Shown here: positions 46,155 to 55,790 of the stretch, piece after piece | Numbering within the stretch: the stretch's first letter is position 1 | Layout of the letters: each line of letters starts with the position of its first letter | Assembly (NCBI RefSeq): GCF_900169565.1 | Contig: NZ_LT828648.1 | Span: forward strand, 186,001 to 250,000 | From: Nitrospira japonica | GTDB taxonomy: Bacteria; Nitrospirota; Nitrospiria; Nitrospirales; Nitrospiraceae | Reading direction: 5' to 3' | Length of the DNA stretch: 64,000 bases | Position numbers and translations under genes: made by a program | The notes under the pieces: model-generated | Seen by the model: the letters and a program-made list of their open reading frames with translations, nothing else | Database searches by the model: none | Told to the model about the DNA's origin: nothing

Positions 46155-47511
46155 GGGCCAATTCCTTCTTTGTCTGATTGCGGGCCGCCATCTCCCCGTA
46201 CCACCCGAGATATGCGTCGACCTGCCTGTCCAATCCGAAGAGGCGCGAGGCCCGTTCCGCGGCTGCTCTCCCGATGGCCGCGCGCAGCGACTCCGTCGAG
46301 AGCAGGCGGTACACGTGCGCCGCCATCGAGTCGGCGTCGCCTGCGGGCACGAGAAAGCCGGAACGTCCTTCCTCGACCTGTTCAGGAATGCCGTCGACCG
46401 CCGTGGCCACGACCGGAATCCCGCAACTCAAGGCTTCCAGGATCGTATTGGGGAAGGTGTCCGACTTTGCCGCGTGCACATAGACATCCGCAGCTTGATA
46501 GAAACGGGCGGTGACGGCTCGCTGGGTCTGAAACGGCACACACCGGATTTCTCCGTTGTCGAAGACGTGCGTCTCATCCGCTTCTCCCAATACCAGCAGC
46601 AAGACCTTCCGGGTCCGGAATCGGGCAGCGACCCGGATCGCACAGGCCTCCACCGTCTTGTAATCCTTGAAGATGTTCTGCTTGGCGGCATTGGCGACGA
46701 ACAACAGAATGGCCGCATCTTGAGGCAATCCCAGCGACGCTCTCGCCTCGTCCTTCCGGCCGGGACAAAACACGGCGGAATCGACCCCGTTCGGAATGAC
46801 CCGGCCCTCGATGACGGCCGGAGCCAGCATGGACTGTTCCACCTGACGCATCAGCCACCGGGACGGCGTCGCGATGTAAAGACGGGAGTCGTCGTAAATG
46901 GACTGCTTCATCCGCCAGTTGTGCGCCGTCCCGTCTCGGGCCAGCGCGGGATAAATGGAAAGATCCGGACATCGCCCACATCCCGTTTTCCAACGGTCAC
47001 AGCCCAGCGTATAGGCGCAATGGCCGCTGAGCAGCCACGTGTCGTGCAACGTCAACATCGTCGGCACCCGACGGCTCAGCCATGGAAGCATCCGCAAATC
47101 GAAATATCCTCCCCGTGTCAGCCATCCCCCGTGAAGATTGTGACAGTGGACGACGTCAGGTTGGTTCTCCATCTGTTGAAAGAGCCGCCAGGTTTCGGGA
47201 AAATTGAAGTTCTCTCTCCCCAATCGTGACTGAACCCAGGCGGGAGGATAGGCTGCGTACAATTCCAACCATCGACGCAGCCGCCAGGCACCACGGATCC
47301 GTCCCTCGTACGGGGCCAATCGTCGGCTCAAGCGCACCGGCCACCGCCGTTCATCCAGGGGGAACGTCGTGACATCGGAATCACCAGTCCGTTTGTCTCC
47401 GACCGCCATCCGGGAGAGATGGCCGCGGCGCCGATACGCCGAAAACAGCTCCCAGGCGACGGCTTCGGCTCCGCCCCCCTTGTCATACGTACTTATCTGG
47501 AGAATTTTCAT
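46144..47511 (-). CDS. Glycosyltransferase family 4 with Cys-rich insert
   Basis: A 455-residue GT-B enzyme, larger than its neighbours. The N-terminus ILQISTYDKGGGAEAVAWEL is typical. An insert with HDTWLLSGHCAYTLGCDRW and GCGRCPDL places four Cys and a His close together, possibly a zinc site; it recurs in one subgroup of GT4 proteins. The donor motif is SDTFPNTILEALSCGIPVVATAVDG. The C-terminus runs 11 bases into the following gene. Confidence 0.88.
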   Translation of the reverse strand: MKILQISTYDKGGGAEAVAWELFSAYRRRGHLSRMAVGDKRTGDSDVTTFPLDERRWPVRLSRRLAPYEGRIRGAWRLRRWLELYAAYPPAWVQSRLGRENFNFPETWRLFQQMENQPDVVHCHNLHGGWLTRGGYFDLRMLPWLSRRVPTMLTLHDTWLLSGHCAYTLGCDRWKTGCGRCPDLSIYPALARDGTAHNWRMKQSIYDDSRLYIATPSRWLMRQVEQSMLAPAVIEGRVIPNGVDSAVFCPGRKDEARASLGLPQDAAILLFVANAAKQNIFKDYKTVEACAIRVAARFRTRKVLLLVLGEADETHVFDNGEIRCVPFQTQRAVTARFYQAADVYVHAAKSDTFPNTILEALSCGIPVVATAVDGIPEQVEEGRSGFLVPAGDADSMAAHVYRLLSTESLRAAIGRAAAERASRLFGLDRQVDAYLGWYGEMAARNQTKKELAHAC

Positions 47512-47529
47512 CGAGTCAGAATAGCATGC

Positions 47530-48441
47530 TCATATGACAAAGCCCGAGATGATTCGCCATTCTGAAACGCCGTCCCATGTGATGACGTTGGTGGGAAATG
47601 TAAGCTTTACGCGATGCGACGCCGCCAGCATCATGTCCGGAATCGGCAGGAGCGCGCCATGACGCGCGACTTTCCAGAGCATGCCGCGCACAAGCGCTTC
47701 GATTCCCCCGCAAGGCTTCCCTCCGTACTGGCGAAGGACCTGTTCGGCTTCCGCCAGATACTGCTCGGCCTGGAGGACGGACTTCTGATTACCATGGGCA
47801 CGAAATCCTCCCAGCGGCGCCAGCACACCGTACAGGTCGGCATGCGTATAGAACCTTGCCCAGAGTTCGAAGTCGGACGCCAAGCCCAGCGAGGTTTCGA
47901 TCCGCCCTCCTGCCCGCTCCCAGAGCGATCTCCTCCAGAACGTCGATTCTTGCTGAATCCATCGCCGCCCATAGGACCCCTTGCTGGGGCAATTACCGCC
48001 TCTGAGGAACGACCCGCGATTGAATCCTCCGGTGAAACTCACGGCTACGGCCTGCCCTCGGTCGTTCCAACTCAAGGGCTGCAGGGTGCTGATCCATTCC
48101 ACTTCCGGGTAGCGCAGAAAAATGTCCCTCACAATGGAGAAAGACCAGGGAGTGAACTTGTCGTCGCTGTTGAGCCACGCCATGATCTCGCCTGTGGTTC
48201 TGGCGAATCCTTTATTGATGGCGTCATATTGCCCCTTGTCGGGCTCGCTCACCCAATACGCCAGGCGGTCCTGATACCGGCGGATGATGTCTGGGCTGCC
48301 GTCCGATGATCCGCCGTCGATGATGACGTATTCGAGGTTGCCGTCATCCTGAGTCAGGACGGACCGGACCGCGTCTTCCAGAAACGGCGCCTGATTGTAG
48401 GACGGCGTGACGATGGAGATGGTCAACGGACAAGGATTCAC
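47530..48441 (-). CDS. Glycosyltransferase family 2
   Basis: A 303-residue GT-A enzyme. ISIVTPSYNQAPFLEDAVRS and the DGGSSDGSPDIIRRY block are the GT2 nucleotide-binding signatures; WLNSDDKFTP is the DXD-type metal site. The GTG at 48441 lies four bases after the FkbM gene stop; the longer frame to 48522 would overlap that gene by 77 bases and has no family similarity. Inverting transfer is expected. Sugar unknown. Confidence 0.88.
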   Translation of the reverse strand: MNPCPLTISIVTPSYNQAPFLEDAVRSVLTQDDGNLEYVIIDGGSSDGSPDIIRRYQDRLAYWVSEPDKGQYDAINKGFARTTGEIMAWLNSDDKFTPWSFSIVRDIFLRYPEVEWISTLQPLSWNDRGQAVAVSFTGGFNRGSFLRGGNCPSKGSYGRRWIQQESTFWRRSLWERAGGRIETSLGLASDFELWARFYTHADLYGVLAPLGGFRAHGNQKSVLQAEQYLAEAEQVLRQYGGKPCGGIEALVRGMLWKVARHGALLPIPDMMLAASHRVKLTFPTNVITWDGVSEWRIISGFVI

Positions 48442-48445
48442 GGCA

Positions 48446-49285
48446 TCACTCGACCGACAAGAGCCGTATGAGGTGCGATCGGAATCGAACGTTCTGGTCG
48501 TGCCGTTGGTCCGGCGTCGCATAATAGTGATGCCGCCGAAACGCTCCGTTCTCCTTCACGAACGAGATATCGACCTGGGAGAGGGCGTGGTCCAGTGGTC
48601 GATACTGGAGGTTGAGAATGTCGTATGGGACAAATCCCCTGGTCTTCATGAATTCGACGATGTCGCAGAACACCGGTCCCCGCTCAAAAAACTGAAAGAG
48701 CGAAACCTCCAGCAGCACCAGATCGGTTCTCTGAAGAACGCGCTCGGCTCCCGCCAACACATCGAGTTCCGCTCCCTGGACGTCGATCTTGAGCACGTAC
48801 GGGGGTTCGGCGTGGCGTTCCCGGACCAATGCATCGACGGTCACCGAGGGAACCTTACGAGGGATACCGTTGACTTCACTGCCTTCTTCTGTTTCCCGAT
48901 AGAGGGAGGAACCCACGAGATCGGGATGGATGTTGACCATTACCCCGTCCCGATGATCGGTCGCGGCCGCAAGCTCATAGGTCGCCCCGGGGATGTCTTT
49001 GACCACCTTGTCCAGGGATGGGAGATACTCTTCGAGCGGCTCGACCAGCAGGTATCGGGCATCGGGAAATACGCCCCGGCAAGTCCGTGTAAATGATCCG
49101 ACCGCTGCCCCGACGTCGATCACGGTCTTCGGATCCAGGCCGGCTTCTCGGGCCTGTGTCAGACTTCCTTCGAGGGAAGGACGTTCGCTGCCGGGTTCAC
49201 CCGCCGCAACCGGTTGGATCCGGCGGATCTCAATTCCAAATGCTCTAGCGGTACGTTGAATGAGTTTCTTCACACCCGCTCTCAT
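48446..49285 (-). CDS. FkbM family methyltransferase
   Basis: A 279-residue O-methyltransferase. The SAM motif DVGAAVGSFTRTCRGVFPDARYLLVEP, then YVLKIDVQGAELDVLAGAERVL and LLEVSLFQFFERGP, are diagnostic of Methyltransf_21 (FkbM). Members methylate hydroxyls of sugars or polyketides. Its ATG overlaps the TAA of the upstream methyltransferase gene by one base. It lies directly before the GT2 gene at 47530, so it may modify the residue that enzyme adds. Confidence 0.92.
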   Translation of the reverse strand: MRAGVKKLIQRTARAFGIEIRRIQPVAAGEPGSERPSLEGSLTQAREAGLDPKTVIDVGAAVGSFTRTCRGVFPDARYLLVEPLEEYLPSLDKVVKDIPGATYELAAATDHRDGVMVNIHPDLVGSSLYRETEEGSEVNGIPRKVPSVTVDALVRERHAEPPYVLKIDVQGAELDVLAGAERVLQRTDLVLLEVSLFQFFERGPVFCDIVEFMKTRGFVPYDILNLQYRPLDHALSQVDISFVKENGAFRRHHYYATPDQRHDQNVRFRSHLIRLLSVE

Positions 49286-50172
49286 TAGGATCTCACCGCT
49301 TCCATGAATAGTGAATCCGGCTTTCGAACGCGCCCGTCCAGCACGTCAAGACCAAAGGTTGCGAAGGCCGGAATACGGCTTTCGAAAGCGGTGCGCGTAT
49401 GAATCTGTTGAAACCCGGCCTGTTCGAGCAACCGCCGAAGCGAAAATCGGTCGTACATCCACCGATGAATTTCTCCGGACTGACGGAAAAGACCTTCCTG
49501 CATCGCTTGCCTTCCCCGCGCGCCGGCCAAGGCTCCGCACCACTGGGCAGCCACATCCTGGAAGCTGTGCCCTGTACGCTGGAAGATTCGCTTCAGCGGG
49601 GCGACCGCCGCGCACAATGCACGCTGCAATCCGGCATGAGGGGGACCGGCTACATTCCGATCGTCCGATGGACGAGGATTATCCACGGTCTTGGACTGGC
49701 ACAGGTATTCTTTCGCTCCGGGACCGATTCTGGACAACACATAGTCCGCATTGCCTCCCGCTTGTGATCTCAGGTATCGTTCCATTTCACCGCCCGATTC
49801 CGTGCGAACCAGTTGATCCAGCATCTCCAACGTGATCCATTCATAGCGCCGGGCCGCTGTTTCATCTCCGCTCGCCGCCTGGGTCAACAGGCTGAGATAT
49901 TCCTTGGTCATGGCTTCGAGATCGGGAACCGCCAGTCGGATGATTCCACCGGGCTTGAGCACCCGTCCGGCTTCTACCATAAGGGCGCGAGCCTGCGTCC
50001 GTGACAGGTGTTCCAGAAAATGGGACGAGTAACAGGCGTCCACTTCGGCGTCGGCGAATGGGAGGCCGAGTAACGCGTCCCATCGCTTGACCTGTCCATG
50101 CGACGGACGGACGTCCAGATTGATCCAGGCCGGGTGCCAGGTTGAACCGCAGCCGATGTTGACCAGCACCAT
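49285..50172 (-). CDS. Class I SAM-dependent methyltransferase
   Basis: A 295-residue protein with a degenerate SAM motif, LVNIGCGSTWHPAWINLDV, and the post-motif YSSHFLEHLSRTQARALMVEAGRVLKPGGIIRLAVPDLEA. This is the subtype found often in polysaccharide loci. The C-terminal extension (about residues 150-250) is basic and of unknown structure. One-base TAATG overlap with the FkbM gene downstream. Confidence 0.85.
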   Translation of the reverse strand: MVLVNIGCGSTWHPAWINLDVRPSHGQVKRWDALLGLPFADAEVDACYSSHFLEHLSRTQARALMVEAGRVLKPGGIIRLAVPDLEAMTKEYLSLLTQAASGDETAARRYEWITLEMLDQLVRTESGGEMERYLRSQAGGNADYVLSRIGPGAKEYLCQSKTVDNPRPSDDRNVAGPPHAGLQRALCAAVAPLKRIFQRTGHSFQDVAAQWCGALAGARGRQAMQEGLFRQSGEIHRWMYDRFSLRRLLEQAGFQQIHTRTAFESRIPAFATFGLDVLDGRVRKPDSLFMEAVRS

Positions 50173-50190
50173 GACGCGCGTTCGCTTGAA

Positions 50191-50871
50191 TTAGGGATTT
50201 CGCAGTACGATTATCGGGTCGCGGCCGAGAAGTCCCACGTCGCCCTGAAGCACTTCCCACCCCGCTTCCCCGGCTATGCGGCACATGGTCGCCTGATCAT
50301 TCCTCGGCCACCAGATTTCCCGATCGGGTTTGTTTCGAAACTCAGTCGGCACTCCGCCCCTCTCCCACCCGAAGTGGTCGAGTTTGGACCAATCCCCATA
50401 TTGATGCGCCGCGATGCCTCCGGTTTTCATCTTTGCTCGGGCGGATCGCAGGATGTCACCGATGGATTCGATTTCATTATGGCAGAGCACGCCAAAGGAC
50501 CAAAAAAAATCGAAATATCGGTCAGGAAGGCCGGCAAACGTATTGTCCTGTACGCGATGGCACACCAGGCGGCCAGCCGATAGATCGGGATGCAGCCATG
50601 GGCTGACGTCCTGGAAATCAACGGTATGGAGCTCGCCGTTTGGAATGTGTCGTAAGATTGCCCTGGACCATGATCCCCGGCCCGGCCCCAATTCGAGCAC
50701 TTTGGAGTCGGCAAACAGGCGCGGCCGCACCACCCGGGTGAACACCCTGCGATAGGACCCTCCGCACTTCCGCTCCTCGCCCCACCGACGGCGTCCGGGA
50801 ATCCAGGATAAAACGTCTCCGCTGTCGTACCCGTAATGAAACTCTGCTCTGAGCCAATCAAGGGTGGGCAT
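50191..50871 (-). CDS. Class I SAM-dependent methyltransferase
   Basis: A 226-residue methyltransferase. The SAM motif is VLELGPGRGSWSRAILRH, then FDFFWSFGVLCHNEIESIGDIL. The ATG at 50871 follows GGGAGG nine bases upstream and directly follows the stop of the preceding gene (TAGC-ATG); the frame upstream of it overlaps that gene. Target unknown. Confidence 0.85.
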   Translation of the reverse strand: MPTLDWLRAEFHYGYDSGDVLSWIPGRRRWGEERKCGGSYRRVFTRVVRPRLFADSKVLELGPGRGSWSRAILRHIPNGELHTVDFQDVSPWLHPDLSAGRLVCHRVQDNTFAGLPDRYFDFFWSFGVLCHNEIESIGDILRSARAKMKTGGIAAHQYGDWSKLDHFGWERGGVPTEFRNKPDREIWWPRNDQATMCRIAGEAGWEVLQGDVGLLGRDPIIVLRNP

Positions 50872-50872
50872 G

Positions 50873-51841
50873 CTACACAACCTCCCGCCGGCCAATGGAC
50901 CGGGAAACCCGTTCGGCCAACGAACGACAAGTATGGACCATGCGCCTCATCCATGGAGTCGCCCGTTGTGCAGCGGCGGCGTTTCCGTTTCTCATCGTCC
51001 GAAAGAACTTCGATATCATCTCGATCGCTTCACCGGACTCGCCGACCGGCTCGCGAAAAGCCCAGCGATCCTTGTCGCTCAGGCGCACGTCAAATGTCGT
51101 CGAGGGATGACAGTGCATGCCGCTACCGTCCATCCCGATGTTCTGCACCAGCGACTCGGTCGGATACAGGCAGAGCCCTCCCTGGAGAAACATACTGGCG
51201 TACCAACGTACCCCCCACACGTCGAGTTTGCCTGCCGCATGCTGCTGCAACATTGCATAGTAGGGATAGCTGTCCTCCACATCGAACTGCCGGCGTCGCT
51301 CGCTGGAGGCGAGCCGTTCCAACAGCGCAGCCGGATCCGAGCAGAAGCAGTTCCACGCCCGCTCCCAGGTCGCCCAGCCCCAGCTGCTGGCGACTCGGCA
51401 GAAAAACGTCTCGCCCAGGCACGAAACGTTCGGCATCGGCAGCACGTATCCCGAAACCTGCATGACGGTGCGGTCATTTTCATACCGTTCCAGCGCCTGA
51501 TTCATGTAACTGATAAATCCACGGGCCACGACGAGATCGTCCTCCAGAATGATCACTCGACCGTGGGCACGGCATAGCTCGGTGACACCGGTGATGATCG
51601 AGCGCGCCAAACCAAAATTCTGCGTCCGGTTCACGATCCTGACGTCGGCAAAACCGACGGCGGCTTGCACGATCTCTCGAACCCGTCTCACCGCGCCTGC
51701 GTCGCCGGCCGTTTTGGGACCATCGCTGTAGACAATCAGAGTGCTCCGATCGGCCCAGTCGCAGCGAGACAGGGCTGCCAGCGTGCGCTGAAGATGCTCG
51801 GACCGGTTGTAGGCGAATACTGCAATGGGAGCGAGTTGCAT
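50873..51841 (-). CDS. GNT-I-like glycosyltransferase (GT2/GT13 fold)
   Basis: A 322-residue GT-A enzyme. APIAVFAYNRSEHLQRTL at the start, the metal site VIILEDDLVVARGF (EDD), and SSWGWATWERAW are features of GT13/GNT-I-like bacterial proteins that add GlcNAc or similar sugars. The C-terminal RKV-rich tail (MRRMVHTCRSLAERVSRS) is basic and may touch the membrane. The following methyltransferase gene starts one base after its stop. Confidence 0.82.
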   Translation of the reverse strand: MQLAPIAVFAYNRSEHLQRTLAALSRCDWADRSTLIVYSDGPKTAGDAGAVRRVREIVQAAVGFADVRIVNRTQNFGLARSIITGVTELCRAHGRVIILEDDLVVARGFISYMNQALERYENDRTVMQVSGYVLPMPNVSCLGETFFCRVASSWGWATWERAWNCFCSDPAALLERLASSERRRQFDVEDSYPYYAMLQQHAAGKLDVWGVRWYASMFLQGGLCLYPTESLVQNIGMDGSGMHCHPSTTFDVRLSDKDRWAFREPVGESGEAIEMISKFFRTMRNGNAAAAQRATPWMRRMVHTCRSLAERVSRSIGRREVV

Positions 51842-51898
51842 CCCCCCTCCGCGGCGCCGCGAACTCGCGGCCTATGAATCGCTGAGCCGGTTCTGTCG

Positions 51899-52597
51899 CT
51901 ATTTCGGATGCCGTGCGGAAAAGTACGCGGTGCGGCGCACGCCCGCCTTCAATTCGGGATACACGGTCACTTCCACATGAACATCGAAAAAGTATCGTCC
52001 GATTAGAGATTTCACTTCATCCGCCGTCTCAAACTCGTGCTGATGCTCCCAATTGTTCTTTCCCGCTTGATCCTTGGCGACCAGCGGCGTGGAGCCCACG
52101 AGCGTTCCCTGCTCCCCGACGGCGGCCTTCAGTCGATTCAGCAACAGAGTGCATTCCTCTTCGCTGAGATGCTCGATTCCCTCGAACCAAGCGACCACAT
52201 CATAGGACGCTCCCGGCAGCCCGTCCTTGACGGCATCCTTTTGCCAATAGGTGATCTTGGGGTGCGCATGAATCGCGCGCGCATGGGCAATGGCTCGAGA
52301 TTCCTTGTCGACGGCGTCGATTCGTCCGGCGATCGTGGCATAGAGATTCCGCGCATAGAATCCATCCCCGCAAAAGAGGTCGAGCACCGTACAGCCTTCG
52401 AACATATACCGACGAGCGAAGAAGCCCCGCTCGAGCCAAAACAAATTGTTCGGCCACTGATAGTACAAATCGATTCGATGATCGAACCAGGATGGGATGG
52501 AAGTACCCCGCAAGTAGGAAGACTCGAGCCGCTGCTTGTAATGCCATCGGTTGAGCGATAGCCCGAAGTCGGCAAGCCATGAGGGAATCGTGATCAT
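51899..52597 (-). CDS. Class I SAM-dependent methyltransferase
   Basis: A 232-residue methyltransferase with motif I VLDLFCGDGFYARNLYAT, acidic loop end IDAVDKES and YDVVAWFEGIEHLSEEE before motif IV. The late KAGVRRTAYFSARHPK end is compact. Gaps of about 56 bases on both sides are slightly larger than elsewhere in the array. Target unknown. Confidence 0.85.
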   Translation of the reverse strand: MITIPSWLADFGLSLNRWHYKQRLESSYLRGTSIPSWFDHRIDLYYQWPNNLFWLERGFFARRYMFEGCTVLDLFCGDGFYARNLYATIAGRIDAVDKESRAIAHARAIHAHPKITYWQKDAVKDGLPGASYDVVAWFEGIEHLSEEECTLLLNRLKAAVGEQGTLVGSTPLVAKDQAGKNNWEHQHEFETADEVKSLIGRYFFDVHVEVTVYPELKAGVRRTAYFSARHPK

Positions 52598-52653
52598 GTT
52601 CGACCATCCATTTCGCGCTTACATTCTTGGTATGAGCCGGCCGTCGAAGACAT

Positions 52654-54630
52654 TCAGGTTGTCGCGGAGGCGAATCTCTCGTAGGAAACCGCCCGGCCCG
52701 TATCGGCAAGGCACGACATCTGTCTGCACCAGGTTTCGAGTACCAGGGCTTTGAACGACAAGGGAGTTCCGGCTTCGGCCGGAAACGGACCCAGGGCCAG
52801 CGACTTGGCCGCTGGAGGAGTCAGAATACCTTCCTTGACGAGGTATCCATCGTTCAGCCAGTCGCCATAGACGGCAAAAATGGCCTGATGCCACTGCCGC
52901 CTGGGAGGCTCGAATCCCCGCTTCGGCCTATCGAGCACCCACGGGGGTATGAATCCCTTCACGGCCTCTCTGAGCCATGCTTTGGGTGCTAACGCTGAAT
53001 CGGGACAGTTCTTTCGCAAACCGATGACGGTTTCCACCAGCTGATGATCCATCAAGGGCAATCGGAGTTCGACTGAGGAGGCCATACTCAATCGATCACC
53101 CTGAGTGATGCCGTTTCCCAAGAGATATGTTTCGCAGGCGAGACGAGTCATGAGAACGTCCAACTGCGGCCAGGGCTGCGAACACGTAAACGGAGAATAG
53201 GGAGAGGAAGGTTCCAGCCGGTCCATAAAGTCCTGCCCGTAGACGTGCGGAAGGTCCGTCCGTGCCGACTGAAAATCAGGCGTCAGATCGTAAAACACGA
53301 GATGCTCGGCCGGACTCATCCGATCGCGCTTGTAGTTTTTCCATCCCCTGCCGCAGCGATTCGCGAGAGTTCGGAGCCACCAGGCAACGGCGCGAGGCGT
53401 CAGTCTCGGCCATTCGAACGTGTCATCCCAATAGTGAAGCACCCCGACCGAGCCATCCAGCCGCAACGCGGCCTTACGCTGCGAATGCTTCACGGCGTTG
53501 CGAAGCCATGGGTAGCCCCAAAACAGTTCATCTCCGCCCTGCCCTTGCAACATTACTTTGATTCCGTGGTCGGCCGCACATCGCATGACCGCGTAATACC
53601 CATAGCCGGAGATGTCGGCGATCGGTTCGTCGCGCCAATAGTTCAGTTTGTCGAACGACTCCACCATGGCATCCTGATGAATCTCGATATCGTAGAACGG
53701 AATACCCAGATGGTCCGCAAAGGCCTTCGCATCGGTCCGTTCGTCGTGGGGCGGACGGCCCGGATATCCCACGCTGAAGGCGTGCACTACACCGGAATAG
53801 TATTTGGCCGCCAACGACGCCACGAGACTTGAATCCAGACCACCGCTCAACGCGATGCCGACCGGCACATCGGAGCGCGTCATCACCCCGCCGAGGTCTT
53901 CCAATGCGTTCCGGATGACGTCCGGAGGATTTCCAGCCAGCGCGGGCGCCTCTTCCATTCTCCAGTACCCGGTTTCCTCCACCCTCCAGGGATGATGCGA
54001 GACTTCAAGCGTATGCCCCGCAGGCAGCCGGCGAACGCCACGGACCACAGTCAAGGGATCAGGCACGTATTGATAATGAAAAAACAGGTCGACCGATCCA
54101 GGGTCCAGCTCGAACGGAACCATGCCAGAACGAAGGAGCGCTTTCAGCTCCGACGCGAAGACCAATCCTTCCGGGGCTTCGAACAGGTATAGCGGCTTTT
54201 CTCCCATACGGTCCCGGCCGAGCAGGAGACGGCCCGTTTTTCTGTCCCACAAGGCAAATGCGAACATTCCTCGAAGATAATCCACGCAGCGTCGCCCATG
54301 TTCCTCATACAAATGGAGGATCGTTTCGCAGTCGCTTCCCGAACGGAACCGATGGCCACGCCTCTCGAGAGACGACCGCAATTCGATGAAATTGTAGATC
54401 TCGCCGTTTGCGACCAGAACCAAGGACCGGTCTTCGTTGTACAGAGGCTGCCAGCCGCCCCCGACATCGATCACGCTCAACCGCCGCATGGCTAGTGCCG
54501 TAGAGCCGTCGTGAAACAGGCCTTCCCCGTCCGGTCCCCGGTGCGTGAGTTCCTCGTTCATCCGCTTCACACAGGATACGGTTTCGGGCGTGAGCGGTTC
54601 TCTTCCGATGATTCCGGCAATCCCGCACAT
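52654..54630 (-). CDS. asnB: Asparagine synthetase-type amidotransferase (glutamine-hydrolysing)
   Basis: A 658-residue two-domain protein. The N-terminal glutaminase begins MCGIAGIIG, with Cys2 as nucleophile, then HRGPDGEG and GEIYNF. The synthetase domain has the ATP pyrophosphatase loop ALSGGLDSSLVASLAA. In sugar loci such proteins amidate uronic acids or other sugar carboxyls rather than supplying asparagine; the location inside the array supports that reading. The frame is open to 54732, but the Cys must be at position 2, so 54630 is the start; GAGG lies five bases upstream. Confidence 0.92.
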   Translation of the reverse strand: MCGIAGIIGREPLTPETVSCVKRMNEELTHRGPDGEGLFHDGSTALAMRRLSVIDVGGGWQPLYNEDRSLVLVANGEIYNFIELRSSLERRGHRFRSGSDCETILHLYEEHGRRCVDYLRGMFAFALWDRKTGRLLLGRDRMGEKPLYLFEAPEGLVFASELKALLRSGMVPFELDPGSVDLFFHYQYVPDPLTVVRGVRRLPAGHTLEVSHHPWRVEETGYWRMEEAPALAGNPPDVIRNALEDLGGVMTRSDVPVGIALSGGLDSSLVASLAAKYYSGVVHAFSVGYPGRPPHDERTDAKAFADHLGIPFYDIEIHQDAMVESFDKLNYWRDEPIADISGYGYYAVMRCAADHGIKVMLQGQGGDELFWGYPWLRNAVKHSQRKAALRLDGSVGVLHYWDDTFEWPRLTPRAVAWWLRTLANRCGRGWKNYKRDRMSPAEHLVFYDLTPDFQSARTDLPHVYGQDFMDRLEPSSPYSPFTCSQPWPQLDVLMTRLACETYLLGNGITQGDRLSMASSVELRLPLMDHQLVETVIGLRKNCPDSALAPKAWLREAVKGFIPPWVLDRPKRGFEPPRRQWHQAIFAVYGDWLNDGYLVKEGILTPPAAKSLALGPFPAEAGTPLSFKALVLETWCRQMSCLADTGRAVSYERFASATT

Positions 54631-54652
54631 GGAAGCCTCGTTTAGACTCCGT

Positions 54653-55597
54653 TCAACTGCTTCTTCGTCGCAAACCCTGGGCACACCATAAGAACGGAAA
54701 CGCCACCCATTCCATCCACGTCTTAAGGACAATCATGCGCAGTTGCCGCAGGACCAGCAGCCTCTTAGCACGCGACCGCCATTGGACCGGAGCGCAGTGA
54801 TGGATAAATCTCCAATGGTTCCTGATGTTTTCGGCTGATCGTTCAGAGAACAGCAACTCCCAGGCCTCTCGGACCTTCAAGCGAGACGACTTCAGAACAA
54901 TCCCGGTTTCGGCGACCTTGGCCAAGACCACCGCCTCGTAACTGACCCCAAGGCGGAATCCGTGCCGCCGAAGTCGGCAGAAAAATTCGCAGTCGGCGAT
55001 ATAGTGGGGAAATACTTCTGCATTAACGTTCCCCGCTTGGAGAATCATCGTCATCGGCACCAGGGTACCACGGCCCGATAGAAGGTCAATTTGATCGTAG
55101 AAAACCTCCCCGGCGCCTACCGTCGTTTTAACAGGAAACGTATAGCTCTCCCAATCAATTGATTCGCCGGCGTCGACGATCCGTGATGGTTCCTCACTGT
55201 CGACGATAAGTCCTCCGACTGCCGCCTTGTGCTCCCGTGACACTCTGACCAGCGTTTCCACATAATACGAATCGATCAGCGTATCGTTGTTCATCATGAG
55301 CACTACGTCTTCATCCGACGTTCGGTGTTCCAACGCATACTCGATCCCGACGCGCATCGCCCCCGTCCACCACAGCTCCCTGTCTCCTCGTATCAGGACA
55401 ACGGAGGGATATTCCCGCTTGATGGCGTCCTCTGTTCCATCGCTTGAGCCTCCGTCCGCGACGATGATGACCAGCCTGGAGTAGGATTGTGCCTGCAAGC
55501 ACCGCAGGCAGTCTCGGGTCAGCGCCAGGCGATTGAATACGGGAATGACCGCGAACACGGTGGGGCGGCTTGATTTCTTCGTAGCAGTCTCGCTCAT
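54653..55597 (-). CDS. Glycosyltransferase family 2 (rhamnosyltransferase-like)
   Basis: A 314-residue GT-A enzyme. VFAVIPVFNRLALTRDCLRC, ADGGSSDGTEDAIK, then ELWWTGAMRVGIEYAL and VLMMNNDTLID (DXD-like NND) mark the rhamnosyltransferase-like GT2 subgroup. A hydrophobic C-terminus (MEWVAFPFLWCAQGL) may hold it to the membrane. It ends 22 bases before asnB. Confidence 0.88.
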   Translation of the reverse strand: MSETATKKSSRPTVFAVIPVFNRLALTRDCLRCLQAQSYSRLVIIVADGGSSDGTEDAIKREYPSVVLIRGDRELWWTGAMRVGIEYALEHRTSDEDVVLMMNNDTLIDSYYVETLVRVSREHKAAVGGLIVDSEEPSRIVDAGESIDWESYTFPVKTTVGAGEVFYDQIDLLSGRGTLVPMTMILQAGNVNAEVFPHYIADCEFFCRLRRHGFRLGVSYEAVVLAKVAETGIVLKSSRLKVREAWELLFSERSAENIRNHWRFIHHCAPVQWRSRAKRLLVLRQLRMIVLKTWMEWVAFPFLWCAQGLRRRSS

Positions 55598-55790
55598 ATC
55601 AGGCCAGACGGAAGTTCCCGGCGTTCATGATCGGAGCCGAATTGCATGGTCGACGCTCGGAGACATCGCCTCAGCGGGTTCACGCAGCTGATTCACACAG
55701 CTGAGCACATGATGCGTCGCCATGGACTCACCGGGTATCGAGACAGCACTCGTCCACACATGAATGGCATTCGTCCGACAGCCTGTCGCA

